A DNA stretch of 64,000 nt from an uncultured Campylobacter sp. (GTDB lineage: Bacteria > Actinomycetota > Actinomycetes > Mycobacteriales > Mycobacteriaceae), in the NCBI GenBank assembly GCA_946221035.1, contig CAMIME010000006.1:5669-69668 (forward strand). Reading direction: 5' to 3'. The notes beneath the pieces are model-generated. The model was not told the DNA's origin. It saw nothing but the letters and a program-made list of their open reading frames with translations, and did no database searches. Within the stretch, counting starts at the first letter, position 1. Each line of letters opens with the position of its first letter. The position numbers and the translations under genes were made by a program. This document shows positions 34,044 through 43,813 of the stretch, piece by piece.

Positions 34044-36071
34044 ATGAGACTTTCAATTGACACCGGTGAACTGCAGACTGCAATTTTGGTCGTTGAGCGG
34101 GTGGCGGCCCACCTTTCTCAGTTCAAGAGTAGAGGCGACCGCGGATCCCTCCGCAACTTCTCCACGGTCGGAGGCCTTGATACCGCGGGCGACACGCTCG
34201 GCGGAATTTCCGACGACCGGGCACCAGAGGCAACTGAGGCGCTCGCGATTTACCTCACCGGTATCGCAGAGTCGTTGCAGAGGGCGCTCGACAACACGAT
34301 GGGAACCGATGAGTCGCTGGCGCGGTTCATCGCGTCGCGGGGTGACAGCCTGGGTGCCCGCGCCCTCGCAAACTCAGATGCGCTCGCGCACCTGGGTTCT
34401 GCACTGAAGCCTGTGGATCCGAAGACGAATTCGTTCGACACTCCGGTAGCGACGGCCGGGTCGGAATCGTCGATCAACTCGCTTGACGGAAAGCTGGGGT
34501 CGACGAACCAGGGTCTCGCCCTCGATGCGTCACTGTTTTGGGAATCCAACGCGAAGCTCATCCAGAACGCGGTCGAAGAACTCGAGCAAGCTCAGCACGC
34601 GCTGAGCACCTCGTCAGAGACACTCTGGGTAGCCAACGCAATGGAAACCATCGCTCAGGTCCAGCGCGCGGGGCTCGAGTACGCCGCGAACTCGCAAGCC
34701 CTCACCGGGCACACCCAATCACTCGCCGAGACGGTCAGCCAAGAGCAGATGCTCACCTCCGCGGCCGCGGCCACGTACAACATGATTGAGGATCCGAAGG
34801 AGAAGGCGGCGTTTGAGTCGGCGTTCTTGTCTTCGTTCCAATCCCGTCTCACCGGAAACCTGGTGACGACAACGCCGCAGTTCAACCGCCTCCTCCCCGA
34901 CCCGAAGGCGTTGCCGGGTGATCCGTTCGCCATCCCGGCGATGTCGGCTCCTGCACCGGTGGAGTACGAGCCCGCTCCCCTTCCCCAGTCCGTCCGCGAC
35001 GCGATGACGCAGCGCGGGTTCGGCGATTTGGCCCACGCAAAGACTCCGTCTGAGGTCGTGCAGCAGTTCGGCCACCCCAACCCTGACACGTTGCGTGCCA
35101 TCGCCGCCGGCGACACCCGCACGCACGCTGCTTCGGCGGTCCTGGCACCGCCTCCGCCTGCGGCGGGTTGGTCAGTTGCGACCGGTGGCTCTGGTTTCTC
35201 GGGGTCACCGGGCGCCAGCGCACCGTCTTGGTCCAACCCCTCGGGTCACACATTCGCAGCCGGTGTTCCGGGTGCGGCCGCGTCGCGCAACGGAGCCGGC
35301 GGATTCGGTTTTGGTGCTGGTCAGGGAATGGGTGTGGGGATGGGTCCCGGCACGGCCGGTACTACCCCGGGCGGGTCACGGAACGCGGGCACAGGTATCG
35401 CGGGCGGAACAATGCCGGGGCAACACGCTGGGGCCGGACGGGGTGGACAGGGGCACGGCGGAGTCCACGGTTCACCCGGCCGCGCCGCTGGTGTGCACCA
35501 GCAAGGTGGTCTCCACCCGCTCGCGGGGGCGAACTCCAACGGTTCCACGGTGAGGGGAACCGGCAGCGTGCCGGGTTCAGGCTTCGGCAGGGGCATCGGT
35601 ACCGGAATGCACGGGTTTGGCTCCCCAGGCGCCTCAGGCGCGACCAGCGCCCCAGGCACCTCCGGTTCCCTCACGGGAGCTGGCTTCGGCAACGCCGCGG
35701 GTGCGAACGGGACCGGTGGTCCGGGTGCCAATGGCGGCTACTCGGGGGCTCACGGAAGCCCAGGAGGCGCAGGAAGCGCAGGAGGAGCGGGACACGCGGG
35801 CGGCGGCTCGGCCGGTACCAGTAGCGCCCACGGCGCGCACGGCACGGGAGCGGCCCACGGGGGCCAAGCGGGCGCACACGGCCAAAGACCTGGTGTCGTC
35901 GCGGCGGGTCCGATGGCCGGCGCCTCGCGTCAGCAGCGTAACGACGGCGGGAAACCCTCCAAAGTCAAAACAGTGACCAGTGCGGTGGAGCGCGACGGCA
36001 ACCTGAGAGCTCTGCTCGGCGAGGCACCCCTGACCCTGCCGAACGTTATTGGGTTTAACGTCCGCGGTTAA
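34044..36071 (+). CDS. large Gly-rich PPE/Esp-like protein, possible type VII secretion substrate
   Basis: A 675-residue protein in three parts. Residues 1-270 are helical and Ala/Leu-rich, like a PPE or WXG100 helical bundle. Residues 270-350 are proline-rich. Residues 370-625 are a low-complexity Gly/Ala/Ser/His/Asn region with short repeats (GSPGGAGSAGGAGHAGG). The end, VTSAVERDGNLRALLGEAPL then TLPNVIGFNVRG, matches a C-terminal motif I associate with PPE-domain proteins of other actinomycetes. Pairing with a DUF3558 lipoprotein supports this reading. No ESX machinery gene lies in the window, so secretion is an inference. Confidence 0.6.
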   Translation: MRLSIDTGELQTAILVVERVAAHLSQFKSRGDRGSLRNFSTVGGLDTAGDTLGGISDDRAPEATEALAIYLTGIAESLQRALDNTMGTDESLARFIASRGDSLGARALANSDALAHLGSALKPVDPKTNSFDTPVATAGSESSINSLDGKLGSTNQGLALDASLFWESNAKLIQNAVEELEQAQHALSTSSETLWVANAMETIAQVQRAGLEYAANSQALTGHTQSLAETVSQEQMLTSAAAATYNMIEDPKEKAAFESAFLSSFQSRLTGNLVTTTPQFNRLLPDPKALPGDPFAIPAMSAPAPVEYEPAPLPQSVRDAMTQRGFGDLAHAKTPSEVVQQFGHPNPDTLRAIAAGDTRTHAASAVLAPPPPAAGWSVATGGSGFSGSPGASAPSWSNPSGHTFAAGVPGAAASRNGAGGFGFGAGQGMGVGMGPGTAGTTPGGSRNAGTGIAGGTMPGQHAGAGRGGQGHGGVHGSPGRAAGVHQQGGLHPLAGANSNGSTVRGTGSVPGSGFGRGIGTGMHGFGSPGASGATSAPGTSGSLTGAGFGNAAGANGTGGPGANGGYSGAHGSPGGAGSAGGAGHAGGGSAGTSSAHGAHGTGAAHGGQAGAHGQRPGVVAAGPMAGASRQQRNDGGKPSKVKTVTSAVERDGNLRALLGEAPLTLPNVIGFNVRG

Positions 36072-36090
36072 ACCCAATCCCGCGAGCTGA

Positions 36091-37581
36091 CTAGGGGTGC
36101 TTCACGTCCGCGCCATTCGGAAACGCCAGCGCGGGCGTCTGGCCCGGCTCCACGATGACGAATTGGCCCATCATGCCGCGATCCTCGTGGTTGAGCATGT
36201 GGCAGTGGTACATGTACGCGAGCGTCGGGTCCGGGTAGTAGCCGAAGTCCACAAGCAGACTCACCGTGGACAACGGCGGCACCTCGATCGTGTCGTGCCA
36301 GCCAGCGGTGAACTCGACCTCGCCGTCTTTCACGTCCTGCACTAAGAAACGGGCGTTGTGGACGTGGAAGTTGTGCAGCATGTCGCTGTTGTCGTTGGAC
36401 ACGTGCCAGATTTCAGGGCCCTTGTGATCTACCACTTCGTCGACACGCGCCATGTCCATGGTTTTGCCGTTGATTTCGGTGTTGGCCATGCGGAATTCGC
36501 GCTCCACGGTGGCGGGCTCAGGCACCTCCATGGGCACCAGACGGTCGGTCAGCGCGGGCGAGGCGGGTGCGTCGTCGGCGGGCGCCACAATCTCAAGCAG
36601 GTCGAACACGTCGGTGGTGCCAAACGTCTCCGCGGTGTCCTTATCGGGAAGGCCTCCCCAATTCGGCAGCTTGTCGTCGCGCAGGGTGAGGTTCTTGCCG
36701 GGTTCGAGGTCGACCACGATCTCCACACGCTCGCCGGGGGTCAGCAGGATGCCGTCGACCTCCACCGGGGATTCGAGGAAGCCCTGGTCGGTAGCCACGA
36801 CGGTGAAGGGCACGCCCAGGGTGATGTAGCGATAGCGCAGGATGGCGCCGTTAAGCACGCGCAGGCGCACGCGGCGGGTGGTGGCCTCGAAGCGGGGGTT
36901 GGTGATGCCGTTGATCAGCGGGGTGTCGCCGACCCACCCGTTTTCCTCATCCAGCTGGCCGTCTTCGGTGAAGTTGGCGTCGCCAATGATGACGGGGATG
37001 TCGTCGATGCCGTAATCGTTGGGCAGTCCGGGGAAGACGGAGTTGTCGTCGTCAAGCACGAGGGCTCCGGCGAGACCGCGGTAGGCGTGCAGCGCGGACT
37101 TCTGGTGCGGGTGCGGGTGGTACCAGCAGGTAGCGGCTGCCTGGTCGACGGTCCACGTCGGCGTCCAGGTCTCGCCCGGGTCGAACATGAGGGCCGGTCC
37201 GCCGTCGGCGGCAGCCGGCAGGTGGAGGCCGTGCCAGTGGACGACGGTGGCCTCGGGAAGCTCGTTGTGCACGGTCATGTCGATTGTTTCCCCGCGGCGC
37301 ATGTACAGCGTCGGCCCGAGCCAGGGGCCGTTGAATCCCCAGGTCTTGGTCTTGGTGCCGGGGATGATTTCGTACTCCCCCTCCTGGGCGGTGAGTTCGA
37401 AGCGGCGGACGTTACCGTCGAGCGTGCCTTCGTACAGGGGCGGGATGGGAAGCGGACGGGCCTCGGCGTCGGCGCCGCGCGGTGTGGGCTGGTCCGAGCA
37501 CGCCGACAGAGAGCCCGCCGTGGCAGCGGCCGCAGTAGCCAGCACTGCCCCCTTGAAAAACGTCCGTCGAGTCATCGCCAT
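36091..37581 (-). CDS. Tat-exported multicopper oxidase
   Basis: A 496-residue cupredoxin oxidase. A twin-arginine signal (TRRTFFKGAVLAT) ends in SLSAC, so it may also be lipid-anchored. All four copper motifs are present: HWHGLH near residue 108, WYHPHPH near 148, HNFHVHN near 409 and HCHMLNHED near 464. It resembles CueO/CumA-like oxidases that act on Cu(I), Fe(II) or Mn(II); the substrate is open. GGAGG precedes the ATG by 4 nt; a second ATG at 37575 keeps the Tat motif. It is divergent from a transporter gene. Confidence 0.9.
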   Translation of the reverse strand: MAMTRRTFFKGAVLATAAAATAGSLSACSDQPTPRGADAEARPLPIPPLYEGTLDGNVRRFELTAQEGEYEIIPGTKTKTWGFNGPWLGPTLYMRRGETIDMTVHNELPEATVVHWHGLHLPAAADGGPALMFDPGETWTPTWTVDQAAATCWYHPHPHQKSALHAYRGLAGALVLDDDNSVFPGLPNDYGIDDIPVIIGDANFTEDGQLDEENGWVGDTPLINGITNPRFEATTRRVRLRVLNGAILRYRYITLGVPFTVVATDQGFLESPVEVDGILLTPGERVEIVVDLEPGKNLTLRDDKLPNWGGLPDKDTAETFGTTDVFDLLEIVAPADDAPASPALTDRLVPMEVPEPATVEREFRMANTEINGKTMDMARVDEVVDHKGPEIWHVSNDNSDMLHNFHVHNARFLVQDVKDGEVEFTAGWHDTIEVPPLSTVSLLVDFGYYPDPTLAYMYHCHMLNHEDRGMMGQFVIVEPGQTPALAFPNGADVKHP

Positions 37582-37614
37582 TGTTCCTCCCAGTTCGCTG
37601 TTAATCCCCCACGA

Positions 37615-37623
37615 CCCTACTAT
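37615..37623. promoter_or_regulatory. overlapping divergent promoter region
   Basis: On the plus strand TACTAT (37618-37623) is 7 nt before the ATG at 37631. On the minus strand TAGGGT (37620-37615) could start a leader of about 30 nt for the multicopper oxidase gene. The boxes overlap. Confidence 0.5.
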
Positions 37624-37630
37624 CCGGTCT

Positions 37631-38881
37631 ATGCACAGCCCCCAAGCCAGCCCCCAAACCAGCGCAGGCAACGAAGAACGCAACGCCCGCCGATTCATCT
37701 GGTCGGACGGGCTGCAGAACATCGGTGACCAAATTGTGGCGCCCAAGACGGTGTTGCCGTGGTTGTTTACGGCCGCCGGTGTGCCGCACGGGTTTACCTC
37801 GATGCTGGTGCCGGTGCGTGAGTCCGGCTCCATGCTGCCGCAGGCCTTTATCTTGCCGTGGGTGATGACGCACAGCGCCCGCAAGCGCGTCTGGCTCATC
37901 GGCTCCTGGGGCCAGGCGCTCGCGGCCGCGGGCATCGCTATCGCCGCTTTGCTTCTCGACGGCTCCGTCCTCGGCCTCACCGTCATCGCCCTCCTGGCAG
38001 TCCTAGCAGTGTTTCGGTCGATCTGCTCGATTGCGGGCAAGGACGTGCAGGGCCGCACCATTGAGAAGGGTCACCGCGGTGAGATCACCGGGCGCGCCAC
38101 CGCCCTTGCCGGCGCGTTCACCCTGGCCATCGGTCTCATTCTCACATTCCTGCCCAATGACCTGCCGAGTTGGGCGATCGCGGCCCTGCTGGCCATCGGC
38201 GCGTCCATGTGGGTGCTGGCCTCACTGGTGTTTCGCGGCATTGAGGAGCCCGAGGCGGAGCCAGAGGACAGCGCCAAGAACGGGTTTAAGCAGACCTTCG
38301 ATCTGGTCAAGGGCGACCGAGACGTGCAGAAGTTCTTGCTCGTGCGCTCACTCATGCTGGTCACCGCGCTTTCCACCCCGTTCATCGTCGTGCTGGCCAC
38401 GCAGCAGGGGGCGGACCTGACCGGGTTCGGCGCGTTCGTCATCGCTTCCGGCGGAGCGAGTCTGCTTGGCGGACGGATTTCCGGGGTGTGGTCGGACCGG
38501 TCGTCGAAAAGCACGATGGCGTGGGCGGCGGGCGTTGCTTCCACGGTGCTGGTGGCGCTGGTGATCAGCGCCCGGGTGTTCGGCGAAGGGGTCAACACGT
38601 GGGTGATGCCGCTCGGGTTTTTCCTGGTGAACCTGGCGCACACGGCGGTGCGGGTGAGCCGCCAGACGTACCTGGTGGACATGGCGGAGGGAGATAAGCG
38701 GACCATGATCACGGGCGCGTCCAACACCGTGATGGGTGTGGTGTTGCTGGTGGTGGGTGCGATTTCCTCCGCCATTTCGGTGCTCGGGCCGCAGGCCACC
38801 CTCATTTTCCTGGCCGTGGTGGGGTACTTCGGCGTGGTGGGTGCCGCGCGCCTGAAGGACGTGTCGGCGGGCTCGGCATAG
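37631..38881 (+). CDS. MFS transporter
   Basis: A 416-residue major facilitator with about twelve hydrophobic segments. The N terminus (RRFIWSDGLQNIGDQIVAPKT) and the loop SGVWSDRSSKSTMAW near residue 285 are MFS-like, but I cannot place a substrate family. TACTAT 7 nt before the ATG fixes a leaderless start. Divergence from the copper oxidase may indicate shared control, but nothing proves a metal role. glmU follows 48 bp downstream with its own ribosome binding site. Confidence 0.8.
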   Translation: MHSPQASPQTSAGNEERNARRFIWSDGLQNIGDQIVAPKTVLPWLFTAAGVPHGFTSMLVPVRESGSMLPQAFILPWVMTHSARKRVWLIGSWGQALAAAGIAIAALLLDGSVLGLTVIALLAVLAVFRSICSIAGKDVQGRTIEKGHRGEITGRATALAGAFTLAIGLILTFLPNDLPSWAIAALLAIGASMWVLASLVFRGIEEPEAEPEDSAKNGFKQTFDLVKGDRDVQKFLLVRSLMLVTALSTPFIVVLATQQGADLTGFGAFVIASGGASLLGGRISGVWSDRSSKSTMAWAAGVASTVLVALVISARVFGEGVNTWVMPLGFFLVNLAHTAVRVSRQTYLVDMAEGDKRTMITGASNTVMGVVLLVVGAISSAISVLGPQATLIFLAVVGYFGVVGAARLKDVSAGSA

Positions 38882-38929
38882 GCGTTATGCTTGGGTGCGA
38901 AAAACCGCCCCCTGCAAAGGAGAACTTGC

Positions 38930-40378
38930 GTGCCCACCCACTCCGAACGCGCACAGCGCGCCGTTGTCGTCCTCGCGGCCGGCGCCGGAACCCGCATGAA
39001 GTCGGACCGCCAGAAAACGTTGCACGAGATCGGCGGGCGCAGCCTCCTGTCGCACTCCCTGCACGCGGCGGCAGGCCTCAACCCGAACTACCTTGTGGCA
39101 GTTGTCGGCCACCAGCGTGACCAGGTCTCCCCTGCCGTCGATACGATCGCGCAGCAGATGCATGTGGAGATCCTTCAGGCGGTGCAGGAGGAACAAAACG
39201 GCACGGGCCACGCGGTGCAAATCGGCTTGTCGGCGATCCCCGATTTTGACGGCACGGTGGTGGTAACCAACGGAGACGTCCCGCTGTTGACGGCGGAGAC
39301 GATTGAGGCGCTCGTCGAGAAGCATGAGCGCGAGCAGGCCGCCGTGACGGTACTCTCGCTCGAGTTCGACAACCCCACTGGCTACGGGCGCATCATCCGC
39401 GGCGAGGGCGGCGACGTACTCGAGATCGTCGAGGAAAAGGACGCCAACGACGAGCAGCGCAAGGTCCGCGAGGTCAACTCCGGTGTCTTCGCCTTCGACG
39501 GCGCCGTGCTGCGTGAAGCACTGACCCGCATCACCAGCGACAATGCGCAGGGAGAGCTCTACATCACCGACGTGCTGGGCATTGCGCGTGGCGACGGCCG
39601 AAAGGTCGCCGCCTTCACGGCCCCCGACGCGCGCGAACTCGCCGGCGTCAACGACCGAGTGCAGCTGGCTGAGGCGGGCAAGGAGTTGAACCGGAGGCTC
39701 GTCGAAAAGGCGATGCGCGCTGGCGCGACCGTGATCGACCCGGCGACGACCTGGATCGGCGTGGAGGTGGAAATCGGCCGCGACGTGGTCATCCACCCGA
39801 ACACGCAGCTGTGGGGCTCGACGGTCATCGGAGACGGCGCGGTGATCGGCCCTGACACCACGCTCACCGATATGGAGGTCGGCGCCCGCGCCAAGGTCGT
39901 GCGCACCCAGGGCGAGCTCGGCGTGATCGGCGAGGAAGCGACCGTGGGCCCGTTCACCTACATCCGCCCCGGTACGGAGCTCGGCGCGCGCGGCAAGCTC
40001 GGCGGTTTCGTCGAGTCCAAGAACGCCAAGATCGGCGAGGGCTCCAAGGTGCCGCACCTGACCTACATCGGCGACGCCACCGTCGGCGTGGAATCCAACA
40101 TCGGCGCCTCCAGCGTGTTTGCCAACTACGACGGCGTGAACAAGCACCACACCACCATCGGCAACTACTGCCGCACCGGCTCCGACACGATGTTTGTGGC
40201 ACCGGTGACCATCGGTGATGGGGCGTACACCGGCGCGGGTACAGTGGTCACCGAGGATGTGCCGGCAGGCGCGCTCGCCATTAAGGAGGGCCGCCAACGC
40301 AACATCGAGGGCTGGGTGGAAAAGAACCGGCCCGGCACCGACGCCGCCAAGGCAGCCGAAGCTGCACGCGAGAAGTAA
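38930..40378 (+). CDS. glmU: bifunctional GlcNAc-1-P uridyltransferase / GlcN-1-P acetyltransferase
   Basis: A 482-residue enzyme that makes UDP-GlcNAc for peptidoglycan and arabinogalactan linkage. The N-terminal uridyltransferase has [20 protein letters not shown] at about residue 14; the left-handed beta-helix acetyltransferase runs from about 250 to 450, with [16 protein letters not shown] and [23 protein letters not shown] is 7 nt before the GTG. It is followed by prs after 21 bp, the same order as in mycobacteria, and prs supplies PRPP for the arabinan precursors. Confidence 0.96.
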   Translation: MPTHSERAQRAVVVLAAGAGTRMKSDRQKTLHEIGGRSLLSHSLHAAAGLNPNYLVAVVGHQRDQVSPAVDTIAQQMHVEILQAVQEEQNGTGHAVQIGLSAIPDFDGTVVVTNGDVPLLTAETIEALVEKHEREQAAVTVLSLEFDNPTGYGRIIRGEGGDVLEIVEEKDANDEQRKVREVNSGVFAFDGAVLREALTRITSDNAQGELYITDVLGIARGDGRKVAAFTAPDARELAGVNDRVQLAEAGKELNRRLVEKAMRAGATVIDPATTWIGVEVEIGRDVVIHPNTQLWGSTVIGDGAVIGPDTTLTDMEVGARAKVVRTQGELGVIGEEATVGPFTYIRPGTELGARGKLGGFVESKNAKIGEGSKVPHLTYIGDATVGVESNIGASSVFANYDGVNKHHTTIGNYCRTGSDTMFVAPVTIGDGAYTGAGTVVTEDVPAGALAIKEGRQRNIEGWVEKNRPGTDAAKAAEAAREK

Positions 40379-40399
40379 GCGAGAGGGGTACACACGTTC

Positions 40400-41377
40400 A
40401 TGACTGGTTACTCGACGGAAAGCCACAAAGACCTCAAGGTTTTCTCGGGCCGCGCCCACCCGGAGCTCGCGGAGGCGGTGGCAGGCGAGCTCGGCATCGA
40501 GCTTGTGCCCACCACCGCCCGCGACTTCGCCAACGGCGAGATCTTCATCCGGTTTGAGGAGTCCGTCCGCGGTGCCGACTGCTTTGTCATGCAGTCCCAC
40601 GCGCAGCCGCTGAACAAATGGCTGATGGAGCAGCTCATCATGATCGACGCGCTTAAGCGCGGTTCCGCGAAGCGCATCACCGCGATCCTGCCGTTCTACC
40701 CGTACGCGCGCCAGGACAAGAAGCACCGCGGCCGCGAGCCGATTTCCGCCCGCCTGGTCGCCGACCTGCTCACCGCCGCGGGCGCGGACCGCATCGTGTC
40801 GGTCGACCTGCACACCGACCAGATCCAGGGCTTTTTCGACGGCCCCGTGGACCACATGCACGCCATGCCGATCCTTGTGGATTACATCAAGTCGAAGTAC
40901 CCGCTGGACAACCTCGCTGTGGTCTCCCCGGACGCGGGGCGCGTGAAGACGGCCGAGAAGTGGGCCAACGCACTCGGCGACGCCCCGATGGCGTTCGTGC
41001 ACAAGACCCGCGACGTGGACGCCGCGAACAAGGTCGTGTCCAACCGCGTTGTGGGTGAGGTCGAGGGCAAGGACTGCGTGCTTCTCGACGACATGATTGA
41101 CACCGGCGGCACCATCGCCGGCGCGGTGGGCGTGCTCAAGGAAGCCGGCGCGAAGTCGGTGGTCATCGCCTGCACCCACGGCGTGTTCTCCGACCCGGCG
41201 CGCGAGCGCCTGAACGATTGTGGTGCGGAGGAAGTCATCACCACCGACACCCTCCCGCAGGACACTGAGGGCTGGGACAACCTCACCGTGCTGTCCATCG
41301 CCCCGTTGCTGGCGAAAACGATCCGCGAAATCTTTGAAAACGGCTCGGTGACAACCCTGTTTGAGGGCCAGGCGTAA
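40400..41377 (+). CDS. prs: ribose-phosphate pyrophosphokinase
   Basis: A 325-residue enzyme that makes PRPP from ribose 5-phosphate and ATP, for nucleotides, histidine, tryptophan, NAD and decaprenylphosphoryl-arabinose. Family motifs: RDFANGEIFIRFEESVRG near 48, FYPYARQDKKHRGREPISAR near 100, the PRPP signature DLHTDQIQGFF near 136, and VLLDDMIDTGGT near 225. The ATG lies close after glmU, so the genes are an operon. Confidence 0.97.
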   Translation: MTGYSTESHKDLKVFSGRAHPELAEAVAGELGIELVPTTARDFANGEIFIRFEESVRGADCFVMQSHAQPLNKWLMEQLIMIDALKRGSAKRITAILPFYPYARQDKKHRGREPISARLVADLLTAAGADRIVSVDLHTDQIQGFFDGPVDHMHAMPILVDYIKSKYPLDNLAVVSPDAGRVKTAEKWANALGDAPMAFVHKTRDVDAANKVVSNRVVGEVEGKDCVLLDDMIDTGGTIAGAVGVLKEAGAKSVVIACTHGVFSDPARERLNDCGAEEVITTDTLPQDTEGWDNLTVLSIAPLLAKTIREIFENGSVTTLFEGQA

Positions 41378-41382
41378 TCACT

Positions 41383-42762
41383 GTGGGTGGCTCCGAACAG
41401 GCCGGCGTATCCCTAGAAGAACGGGACGCCGGCCTTTCCCGTGGCATGTCCAGCCGCCAGATCCGAATGATCGCACTCGGCTCCGCGATCGGCACCGGGC
41501 TGTTCCTCGGTTCGGCCGAATCGATTGGCTACGCCGGGCCGGGGGTGCTGGTCGCGTTTCTAATCGTCGGCATGATCGTGTATTCGCTCATGCGCATGCT
41601 GGGCGAAATGGCCGTGGCCAACCCTGTTTCGGGATCATTCGCCGCGTACGCGCGTGACTACATCGGCCCCCGCGCCGGATTCGTCACCGGCTGGAACTGG
41701 TGGTACACCACCATCGTCGTGGGCATGATCGAGCTCACCGCGATGGGAGCGTTCCTTGACCTATGGCTACCTCAAGTACCGCACTGGGTCACCGCCCTGG
41801 TCACGTTAGTTGTGATCGTGGGCATCAACGCTGCCAGGGTGAGCGTGTTCGCGGAGGCCGAGTACTGGCTCAGCCTGATCAAGGTGGTGGCGCTGGTGGC
41901 CATGATCGCGCTCGGCGTCGTCCTGGCCTTTTCGCCGGGCTCGGATGCCGGGCTTCACAACCTGGTCGACCACGGGGGTTTCTTCCCCAACGGTGCAACT
42001 GGTGTGGTGTTCTCGCTGGTCGCGGTGACCTTTACTTTCGGCGGCATCATGTCGATCGGCACCGCCGCGGGTGAGACGGCTGACCCGTCGCGCACCATCC
42101 CCAAGGCCATCAACTCAGTAATCTGGCGCATCCTGGTGTTCTACATCGGCGGCATCGGCGTGATCCTGCTTTTGGCCCCGTGGGACGCGCAGGATTCGGG
42201 TGCGAGCCCATTCGTCCGCGTGCTGCAGTTCGTGGGCATCGATGGCGCGGCCCACGTGCTCAACCTGGTGATCCTCACCGCGGTGGCGTCGGTGTGCAAC
42301 ACCATGACCTACTCCGGGTCCCGCATGCTGCGCGACCTGGCTATTAACGGCCAGGCTCCCCGCTTCTTCGCCGCAACCACGCCAAAAGGTCTCCCCCTGC
42401 GCGCTCTACTTTTCGACGCCACACTCATGGGCACCGTCGTCCTGTTCAACTACTTCTTCGAGGGCCGCATTTTCCAAGTACTCCTCGCCGTGGTGGTGGG
42501 CAGCGAGCTCATCACCTGGGCCGCGGTGAACTTCGCGCACCTGGGTTTCCGCAAGCGGGGCCTAAGCTCCTCGTTCAAAGCCCCGCTGGCCCCCTACACG
42601 AACTACTTTTGCGCCGGGTTCTTCGTTGTGGTGCTGGCGCTCATGGCGTGGCTGCCGGAGTACCGCGCCGGGCTGATCGCGTTGGCCATCTGGGTGGCAC
42701 TGTTAACCGTTGCGGCGAGCCTGTGGCCGTACCATAGTCCGCATGATTCGACCCGACCTTGA
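41383..42762 (+). CDS. amino acid permease (APC superfamily, AAT type)
   Basis: A 459-residue transporter with twelve likely helices. The N-terminal RGMSSRQIRMIALGSAIGTG and the GEMAVANPVSGSFAAYA block in TM3 are hallmarks of the amino acid transporter family that includes GABA, proline, aromatic and lysine permeases. The GTG is 5 bp after the prs stop. A gabD gene lies one gene away on the other strand, so GABA is one candidate substrate, but this is only context. Confidence 0.88.
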   Translation: MGGSEQAGVSLEERDAGLSRGMSSRQIRMIALGSAIGTGLFLGSAESIGYAGPGVLVAFLIVGMIVYSLMRMLGEMAVANPVSGSFAAYARDYIGPRAGFVTGWNWWYTTIVVGMIELTAMGAFLDLWLPQVPHWVTALVTLVVIVGINAARVSVFAEAEYWLSLIKVVALVAMIALGVVLAFSPGSDAGLHNLVDHGGFFPNGATGVVFSLVAVTFTFGGIMSIGTAAGETADPSRTIPKAINSVIWRILVFYIGGIGVILLLAPWDAQDSGASPFVRVLQFVGIDGAAHVLNLVILTAVASVCNTMTYSGSRMLRDLAINGQAPRFFAATTPKGLPLRALLFDATLMGTVVLFNYFFEGRIFQVLLAVVVGSELITWAAVNFAHLGFRKRGLSSSFKAPLAPYTNYFCAGFFVVVLALMAWLPEYRAGLIALAIWVALLTVAASLWPYHSPHDSTRP

Positions 42763-43813
42763 GCGCCTCCCCGCCTACGTCCCCGGCGCCCGCAACGAAC
42801 GCGCGCTGAAGCTGTCCTCCAACGAGTCGGCCGAGGCGCCACTGCCCACCGTCGCTGAGGCGATGGCCCGTTCACTCGCGCAGGTCAACCGCTACCCGGA
42901 CATGGGCGCGCTCGAGTTACGCGAGGCGCTGGCCAGCCACCTCGGTGTCGAGGTTGGGCAGGTGGCCGTGGGCACGGGATCCTCGGCCCTGTGCCAGCAG
43001 CTTGTCACCGCGGCCGCCGGCCCGGGCGATGAGGTCGTCTTCCCCTGGCGCTCCTTCGAGGCGTATCCCATCTTCGCGCAGATCGCCGGCGCCACCCCGG
43101 TACCGGTTCCTCTCACGGCCGACCACCGCTTAGACATGCCGGCGCTCGCCGACGCGATCACGGATGCAACCCGCGTGGTATTCGTGTGCAACCCGAACAA
43201 CCCGTCCGGCACCACCATCACCACCTCCGAGTTCACGGAGTTCATGGCGCGCGTCCCCGCCGACGTCATCGTCGCGCTCGATGAGGCCTACTTCGAGTAC
43301 AACGCCGCCGACGACACCCCCGTTGCCACCGAGGAGATCCTGCGCCACCCCAACGTCGTGGGGCTTCGCACCTTTTCCAAGGCGTACGGCCTTGCCGGTG
43401 CGCGCGTGGGCTACGCGTTCGGCCCCGAGCCCATCATCGCGGCACTCAACAAAGTGGCCGTGCCCTTCTCAGTCTCGGTCCCCGCACAGGCGGGCGCCCT
43501 CGCGTCGCTTTCGCTTATCGACGACCTCCGGTCCCGCACCACCTCCACCCGCACCCAGCGCGACCGGCTCGAAGCCTTCCTGGCGCCCTACGGCACCCCG
43601 CACTCGGAGGCGAACTTCGTGTGGGTACCCGCCGCTGCACTCCGCGCCGCCCACGGGGTGAGCCCGCAGGAAGCTGCCACCACCCTGGCGGAGGCCGACC
43701 TGCTGGTGCGCGCCTTCGACGAGGGCATCCGCATCACGGTGACCAACCAGGAAGAGGCGGACACCTGCATGCGGGTGTGGGGCGAAGCGCTCCCCCGCAA
43801 GACCGTCGGTTAG
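42743..43813 (+). CDS. HisC-family aminotransferase, probable aromatic amino acid aminotransferase
   Basis: A 356-residue PLP enzyme. LKLSSNESAEAPLP near residue 24, VFVCNPNNPSGT near 146, VALDEAYFEY near 178, and RTFSKAYGLAGARVGY near 210 with the PLP lysine match histidinol-phosphate/aromatic aminotransferases of corynebacteria (Pat type). Length and N terminus (RPDLERLPAYVPGARN) favour Pat over HisC; no his genes are nearby. TACCAT (42730-42735) is 7 nt before the ATG, giving a leaderless start inside the end of the permease gene. The stop overlaps that of gabD. Confidence 0.85.
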   Translation: MIRPDLERLPAYVPGARNERALKLSSNESAEAPLPTVAEAMARSLAQVNRYPDMGALELREALASHLGVEVGQVAVGTGSSALCQQLVTAAAGPGDEVVFPWRSFEAYPIFAQIAGATPVPVPLTADHRLDMPALADAITDATRVVFVCNPNNPSGTTITTSEFTEFMARVPADVIVALDEAYFEYNAADDTPVATEEILRHPNVVGLRTFSKAYGLAGARVGYAFGPEPIIAALNKVAVPFSVSVPAQAGALASLSLIDDLRSRTTSTRTQRDRLEAFLAPYGTPHSEANFVWVPAAALRAAHGVSPQEAATTLAEADLLVRAFDEGIRITVTNQEEADTCMRVWGEALPRKTVG

